A DNA stretch of 64,000 bases from Platerodrilus igneus (taxonomy: Eukaryota; Arthropoda; Insecta; Coleoptera; Lycidae). This document shows, in pieces, positions 53,001 to 62,000 of this stretch. The position numbers and the translations under genes are program-made. The stretch spans positions 12,462,501-12,526,500 of the forward strand of contig JARFIW010000170.1 in the NCBI GenBank assembly GCA_036346225.1. Direction: 5' to 3'. Positions within the stretch are counted from its first letter, which is position 1. The number at the start of each line of letters is the position of its first letter. The notes under the pieces were generated by a model. The model searched no databases and was not told where the DNA came from. It worked only from the letters and a program-made list of their open reading frames with translations.

Positions 53001-56000
53001 ATAGTACGATTGTAAATTCATGAAAGTTATATAGAATTACAAACCGCTCAAAAATAAGTCAACTTGATTTCCATTTTTATACTGTGATGACTCTAAGGCA
53101 GAACCAATTAGTCCTAACCAAGAACTATACCAAGCTGCAATGTACCCAAGAAAAGGAAAACCTACAAAATCTGAATTGTCAGATAGTGTTTAAAAATATA
53201 GAAGCGATCACATCATAATAAGTCATTCTGAAAAGAAGAGGAGGCGGTTAGAATGTGCCACAACCACACCATTTTTATGTGTCAAAAATGTAATGTACAC
53301 TTACATTCCAACTATTTAGCTATTTTTCATATATAGAAATTCGAATATGTAACTTATCGTTTATTGTTGATCATTATCTCACTGAATTTATTCTTGCTAA
53401 GGTATTTACATTTAGAATTAAATTACTGATGTATTTTTATGTTTATGTTGTATATAAGTAAATATTATTAGTAAATGATCTATTTTCTTATGGATTTTGC
53501 CGTTGGTGCAAAAACGCACCATTATTTTTGAGGAAGGTTCAAAATACAGACTATTCAAATGTCTCTGAAACCCATTATATTTTAGTCACTTTTAACAGAT
53601 AATTAAAGAATTACCTCAAAAAATAAGCTTTTACATGGTATGGCAATTAACGGATTAAGAACATCCTAAAAATATTGTTTATGATTTAAGGGTGTAATTG
53701 GTAATTTGTGCACGTAAACTTGTTCACGATTAGATCAGTATGTCACTTTAGTGAAACTACCGCAAAATCACCTGCTGGAACAAGACCGCTCAGATCTGTT
53801 TCTCGTCATTTTTCCTAACAAGAGGACGTGTTGTGTAAGTACAGGTAAGTGGTACTTGTTTATTGCTTTTAAACGATATACTTGATCACGTTTGTGTATA
53901 TTTATTTATATACTGGTCGTTCGACTAATTTATCATTATTGGATTAAATTACAACAGTTTTGAATTTTAATCATTTGATCTACATATTGCAGAATAACGT
54001 AGTTGAGCGTTTTATGTATATACTTCATAAAAATTATAATATTAGAAAATTTAACATTACCAAATGCAAAATAAAGTACATGAAACATTGCTTATTGTTT
54101 ATTTTATGCAAATGATTAAAGAAGCAACAGCTTTTCTGCAGTTTACTACTCTTTCTTTTTATATAGTTAAAATACTATTCTATTCTAATACATGTATATA
54201 CTTACACTTGCTGCTTACGTCGAGAAAAATAACATGATATATCATCTGGATTATCAAAACCATTTACTAGTTGTGGTTCATTAGATATGTTTTGTATATC
54301 TAAATAGTCGTTAAGACACAGTTGTAACTAAAAAAATACATTAATATAATACATGATCCAGTGGGTGTATTAAAAGTTAAATTTAATTATTGTAATATTT
54401 AAACTTCACAAACCAATTAATGGGTGCACCTTATTTTGGAAAATGATTGTTTTAATATAAGATCAAAAAATTACACGTCTGGGACGAGTATTTTAACATT
54501 TCACATACACTGCATTCATTGCACAAATCTTTGTTTTATATCTTTTGTACTCTTCCCATCTTATGTTATTTGACTTCCCACGTAGCAGAAATTTTTAACC
54601 TCTTGTAAGTTCTCGTTTCATATTTGTATTCTGGTTTTTGAATTTACTCCTCCTTTCCATACTAGTAATTTTGTTTTATTTTTGTTAATTTCCATACCGT
54701 ATCTCTGTTAGAACTGTTTCCATTTCATTAAGAGCTGCTTCTAACTCTTCCTTGCTACATGCTAATACCGCTATATCATCTGCAAATCTAAGCATATCAA
54801 TTGTTTGTCTCTACATAGTCATTCCAAATGTCTTTCTGCATTTGACAGTATCCACTGACTCTTCGATATATAAGTTAAAAATTAATGGTGATAGGGCACA
54901 TCCCTGTTTCACCGTTTCCTAATATTTACTTATCTATGTTCCTGCTCTAATTCTATTGCTGCTGTTTGCACTTTGTATAAGCTATGTACTATTCGTCTAT
55001 CCCTATAACTCATTCCAATCTTTCTGAGTATTTCGAACATTTTTCCCATTTTAAATTGTTGAATGCTTTTTCCAAATCTACAACTATATACACACTTTCT
55101 CCTTTTTCTATTGATTTCTCTATTAACACTCTTAAAGCTAAAATGGCCTTCCGTGTTCCTCTGTTTCGCCTAAACCCAAATTGATCTTCTCCTAGTATTT
55201 CTTCGGCCGATTTTTCAATCCGTCTTTGTACAATTCTAGTTAATATTTTTGACTCGTGTGCTGTTAAACTTATTGTTCCAAAATTTTCACATATATCCAT
55301 ACCTTTCTTTTTTAGTATAGTCACTATGATGTTGGGTTTGAAATCCGTCATTATTTCACCTATCTCATACATATAGTTTACAAGTTGGAAGAGATATTCT
55401 GTCCAACGGTTTTCAGAGTTTCTGCTTGCACCTTATCTATAACGGGTACCTTATTATTTTCCAGACCCTTTAATGCTAATTCAAACTCATCTCTGCACAC
55501 TTGGTAGATAATGTGGTGGTTTCCCATTGCCTTCCACATCACAGTAGTGCCTCAGAGTGTCATACCGACCTCCCAGGTCTGTGCCACTCTAAGTATCGAA
55601 AGAGCTGCTGCCCTCCTTCGGGGACCTGTCTTAATCTAGTTCCTCACTAAAGACCCCACTAATTTGGTTAAATGTATAGTTCTACTCCTTAGCTAATTGA
55701 AATATGCATGTCATTCTACTCGTTCTAGTATTTTATAACTTCTTCAAGGTGCAGGTTCGTTCAGAATGAAACAAACCTAACAACAAATTTAAATTAGTAA
55801 CAGGTGGGAGCTCCGCGGGTTATAGTTAGTGTTAGTAAACATAGACATTTCAAATTCCCTTTTTTAAAAGAAATATAGTTCACATAAGTGCATAAAAAGA
55901 GAAAGTGGTTTTATAATAGATTTTGGAGGAATGATATAAGATTATCAGAAAACCCATAACACATTCTTTTGTTTTAAAAGTATTTATTTACATATAGATA

Positions 56001-59000
56001 TTAGATAAATCAGTGATATAGTTTTTATTTTGATCGATGCCTTTTCACCATCTTTCAGTAGGTTTCATAATTTCTTTATCAAGGAAAAATTGAACAAGGT
56101 GCCGATTCACAGCCTCGTCTGAATCAAACGTTGTCGTGCAATAAGTTTTGCAGACATCAAAACAAACGAAATCTGATGGAGCAATGTCTGGTGATTATGT
56201 AGGTGCGGCAACACATTCTATTCAAGGTCCAATATTTTTTGCTGAGTTGTATGTGGGGTCAAGCATTGTTGTAATGGAATACAACTCCTTTACAGTTTAC
56301 AAACTCTAGCTATTTCTGAACGATGCATTCATTCAGACTATTAAATTGTTGAGAATACACTTCTGAATTAAAGGTTTTGTTCCTTCATGAAGTCTCGAAA
56401 TACACAACCCCTTTAAAATCTCATCACACTGATAATATAATCTTCCTCTGGTGAATGTCTGCATTGGATATCATTTGAGGATCATCAGACCTAATCCAAC
56501 ATCGTTTGCGAACCATATTCTTATAAACAATCCATTTCTCATATCACCAGTTACTAAGCACTCAAAAAGAATTGTTTTCCCCATGTTTAATGAGCATGTC
56601 GGAGATGTTGAGTGTGCCTGTCACCTGTAACATGTTGTGCTATGCTAACTATAAATTTGCTGGGGAAAAAGATTTAGTAAATTTGAATGAATAAACTAAA
56701 ATACGGATGCACCTTGTATAATAGATTGCACGCATAATCTTAAGGGATTGATGTGATAGACGATCTGGCGCCCCTCAATTATTACAAAAGAAAAAGCCTT
56801 TTAGGGTAAATTATTTTGTAACGCAGTTGTTTTCAGTCTAGCCATTTTATTATTTTTTATTTCAAAGTATTCTATTTTCTTTTATAATTTTTTCCATAGG
56901 AACCCACTCACACAGTTAGTGAATGCATTCCTATATTGCCACGCAATCCTCACTCTTCCACTGCAAATCAAAATTTATTAATGTAGCACTCATTTTACCA
57001 GTAACACATCAAATGAACTTCGTTGACTTCATATGAAACATCAGTATCGAGCTTGCTAGTGTATCCTAGTTTTGTCACATGGTCGTGAACCGTTGAATGA
57101 TGAATATTCTATCTTACAGCAATCTCTTGCGTTGTGTAACGCTGGTTTGACTCAATTACTTATTTGTCTTTATATATCTTTAAGACCAAATTCACCAAAA
57201 TGAAATTTTGTGAACCATCTTTGGCACTGCCGCCCTTGTTAAGCATTATCAGTGTAAACTTCACATAATTTCTGGCAAGTTTGACATGAGTTTTGCTGTT
57301 TGGAAGTAAAACAATAAAACATGACGAAAGTGCAAATTTTATCTTGCATTTTCAGCTTGTAAAATTCACAAACAATACAATAAATGAAATCATTTTTCAC
57401 AAGTGTAACCTCAAACTTTTGGCGGTTGAATGATAAAACAATAACATAAATATACACAACCTTAATTCTAGCAAAAATGAACAATCATTGTTGTTACAAA
57501 AATACACCATGACCTTTCTGACAACCTTATATTTTCTTAAAAATGCATTCAGAAACGGTTTTGAAAATATATTATTTACACGTGGAAAAACTTCACACAA
57601 AGTATTAATTACTGTGAGCGAAAATGTCTAGACGTGGCATGCTGTACGATAAAATAAAACCACACATTATGAACTGGAACAACATGTAATTCAATGGAAA
57701 CAGCTGACATATGAAAATCTATAAGCACGACTTTGACATGCAAACAAAGAATGACATCACAAAGGAACGATATAAATAAGGTTAGCGTGTTGTTGGAGAG
57801 AAATAATAAAACCAAGATATAATGATACACGGCAGTCAGTTAGTTACGAACCAAGAGAGTTCGAAGTTTTTCGTAAGACGAATTAGGGTGATGGAAGCAA
57901 AAGGTTAGGGGGCACAAATAAGTGAAATGTTGCCTTACAGCATGTAAGGGCCGTCGTTCAAATACAAGTAACTCGTGGAATATATACTAATGTCAGTCAA
58001 TAACATGAACAAGAAATGTGTAAACATAAGATGGTGGTGGAATTGAGGACACCCTCCCCCCGCATGTGGAGAAGCTTGCAGTTTTAGAAGGGTGCACTTT
58101 GGAAGATCAAAGCAGAACAACTAATAGTTTTTCAAATCCCTATGTACATCGTTTCAATAACACCTTAAAAAACGTTCATGCAGTCTTCCCCATTGTAAAG
58201 GGTGAGAAAAAATGCAAATTGCCAAATGATGTGATCTTCAAATAATAAAAGTATAGCAAACCAGTATATATGCAAATAAATAGCAATTTAAAAAATTTTT
58301 AAATTAAGAAGGCAATAAATTTACAATGTTGATGCCGGTAACAAATTCATTTTTATTTTCACTACAAACATGATTATTCGATAAATTATTGCCAAAATAG
58401 CATCCATTTCCATGCATATTAATTTCTACATAAATTGAAACATGGGCCGATTCTGACAATAACAAATTAACACTCAGATAGCAACAAACGTCGGTGTGAT
58501 TCGGTTCTCTTGTAAATAGTGGCATTACGCATTTGACAAAACAACTCCTTTTACCCATCTTAGAAAGTGGGTTCGAAAACGAAGGCACTATAAATTGGCG
58601 ATCCTTGCCTTTCTTCAATGACCATCCTAAATTTCATCCTTTAGCACCTATATAATGCGAGCTGCAGATCTTAGGTAAGTCCATTGTTTCTTTTTATACA
58701 GTTTAAAATATACAGTCTGCTGTGTCTTAACCGAGCGTTAATAACTGTATTACGGCATTCCATGCAGACAAGAAAGAAAAGTAAAGTAAGCAACAAAAAC
58801 CGCCTGCACCTAATACCATTGCTAAGAAAAGGAATCCAAAGAAGTAATGCCATGTTAGCTAAAAACGTCGTAGTGTGGAGTGGGAAGAAAGAAATTGTAT
58901 TTACAAACCTTTAACAAGAAAACATGATACACAAAGAAAATCAGCTCGCATAGAAAACAACATTTATCCAAAACATATCCCGAAGGATTTACACAGTATA

Positions 59001-62000
59001 AAAATCTACACAAAATAATTTATCGCAAAATTACTGTATACCCTTCTATAAGTACCTAGAACTAAATTGTCGTTTCAATTTTTAACATGTACATAAAGAA
59101 AAAGAAAAAAAATTAAACAAAAATCTATTGAGGACTGTCTGCAGTTCTAACACTACCATAATTTAAAACCGTTATAAAAATATTCATTAAGAAAAAATAT
59201 ATATTTGTAGAACCCATATAGTGTGAATACTCTCTGTTTGTTTGTTGCGGTTTGTTTTGTATTTTTCTTAATCTTTCTTGGGTATCAAACCACTCAAGAG
59301 TTTTTAAAATTGTCTTTATTTACGATCCTATGTCGTGGATCGAAACGTAAATAAAGACAATTTTAAAAACTCCGAGTGGTTTAATACCCATACAGGGTGG
59401 TTAAATTCTAACATGTACCAAATAGAATTTATATAGAAATAAAAATTTTATAGACTAATAGTTGGTTTTATATAATAATTCATACTCCATCAAAACACCT
59501 GTGACTGTAACACTTCCAACATTTGGAGCAGAGTAAGTTCCGTTTAGAACAATTGTAACCTCTCCAATTGTGCGATGAGTAATCTGAAAATACAGACCCA
59601 ATTCTTCCTGAAGGAAATCATCAAATCATGGCAGAGAAGAAACAGAAATCCCCTTGAAAGTAACAGTGCCAATTACAGTACATAATTTATATGGAAAAAT
59701 TCCATCATTCAAAAGAACAACTTCGCACAAATCAATCTTCTGAACCCTACGTAACAAATTTATTTATCTCCAATCAACATTGCAATACGTTGCCGCTGTT
59801 CTTCATTAAATAAAAGTGAATGCAAACAACAAATTAACAAAAGTCATCATTGTTTAGAAAAAAAGTGCATTTTTGATTCCATTTCCATGTCGTAAACAAT
59901 TCGTCGAAGTATTTCTTCTTATCTGTCGCAACAAGGGAGAAGCTCAAACAATCAAAGCGGACTAGACAGTAAGCTGAATAACAAAAAAACTGATTAAGTT
60001 CCCAGTTCATGTTACTTATTCAAGCGAAATGTAACACCATCCTCTCATAAAAATGAGAGCGCGTGCGTTTGTTATTCACTAAACATTACACAATTACATT
60101 CATCCTTCTTAAAGGACACATAACATCTCTAATTTTATGCAAACGAAACTTAAAAAAGCATTCACGGTACACATAGGACATTACTCAAAAGAATTCAGGC
60201 TGTTTTCGCGAGGAAGGTGCACATAATAATAAATAATCCGATGAGTACTTTTCCTTCAAAACATTTTTCTCTAAATAAACAACCACGTGAAAGATATTTT
60301 TCAAAACATCCACCTGCTGATAAGGAAAACTAGCAGAGTGAACGACGATCGACAAAAATGAAAAACTACGTTAACCTAATGTAGTTGAACAGATCGTAAA
60401 ACGTTCTAAACAACACGAAAGTACATCGACACAAAGACTTATACATGGCATGTATGACAAGTTGTCCATATTTTCGTATAAAATTATAGAAAATGTAATA
60501 TAAGCCAATGCATAATGCCATGTAAAGATAAGCGGAGAGAAAATAACCTTGCAGAAAACACATACACCACCTTGCAATATCTCTGAAAACAAATGTTTTA
60601 ACAATTGAAAACCACGTCTTAAACTTATTATAATCTTTAAGAAAAATACAAGATTTAATGCTATATTGAAAAGAGAAAATACGTTGTATTTAAATTATAA
60701 TTACGTGCCCTAATAAAACCTTAGGGTGTTGAATAAGCAATCATTTCAATTTAGAAAGCTGTCGAAATTGTTAATAAATACTAATATGACCATGAAAACA
60801 GTAAGGAATATGAAATTTAATTAAGTACCAGCAAAAAAATTTTTTGCATACATGGACGGTATAACAACTGTAGAACTTTACGAACTTATTGGCCATTTTA
60901 AAACTATCTTAACAACCAGTTTTAAGTAAATATCAAAATATGGATTCTCAAATTAAATTTTAGTGTAAATTTAAGTATGAATATGTTTCTTTTGATGTGG
61001 TCCATTGAAATCATTGTGGACAGACCTCATACAGTGTAACAATTTGACTTCAAATATATCCTATAAATTTATGCAAGCCAAGGCAATTAGCATTTATAAA
61101 ATCCATCAATACATTAATCGAACTAATTAAAAATTTGTAGGAAGGTTTCTAATGTATGTTCTCCATGAAATTGAGTTTTGAAAATAAATGCACTACTTAC
61201 CACAGCTTGTACTTGAGTCCAAAATATTTTCATGTCATATAATTTAATATCTACTTTGTGTTCCTTTGAAATCTTAGTTAGATGCTGTAGCAGAGCAGAA
61301 TGAGCATGTGACACTTGCCTAAACTGCTCGAACAAAATCTGCATGAACTCTAATAAGGCACTTTGTTTGGACAGTTTTAAATCACTAATAACTTGTGCTG
61401 TGCCAATGTCATTACTATAATGGGTTGTATGTTGTACGATATTTAAAAGTTCACTCTGCATTTCACTTTTTAGTTTCTGGAAAATTATATTATAATTACA
61501 AAGTGTCTATGGAAAAAGACCTCACATCAACTACTAATGGTAATTTTTCTAAAAGAGTTAGACATTTAACTAGAATAGCCATAAAATGTGAAGAATTTGC
61601 TTCAGGATCTACAATAGTTAAATCTTCTTCGACCTGAAGTTCATCTTCTGATTTTGTGTCTAATCTACAATATTTCAATTACATAATGCGTAAAATTAAT
61701 TTAACATACTTGGGCGAGTTTTCAAATAAATTTCTCTTAACCGAAGATTTTTGACGTGAAGATAAACGCAATTCAATACTTCTTTGTAAAGGCGAATTAA
61801 AATTAGTATCACGTCCTGAGCCTTGTCTATGTAAAGATAAAGCGTGCTGCGCTGTTTTGACATATAAATGATGTCTCAGTTCGTTAATAAGTTGTACATG
61901 TAGATGCTTTAACATATCTGTATTATTATAATAAAAAGCTATATAAGTATTACCTCCTTTTTGGATTCCAATTCTTCACTCAATTCCTTTAAACCTTCAA

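Larger units (their letters stand above)
49845..53530 (+). mobile_element. piggyBac transposon, decayed
   Basis: The left end (caaaaaatggtgcatttatg from 49845) and right end (ending gcaaaaacgcaccattattt near 53527) are inverted repeats containing tggtgc...gcacca. A piggyBac-like transposase in two parts lies between them on the + strand. The expected TTAA flanks are not seen (left ttac). Confidence 0.7.
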
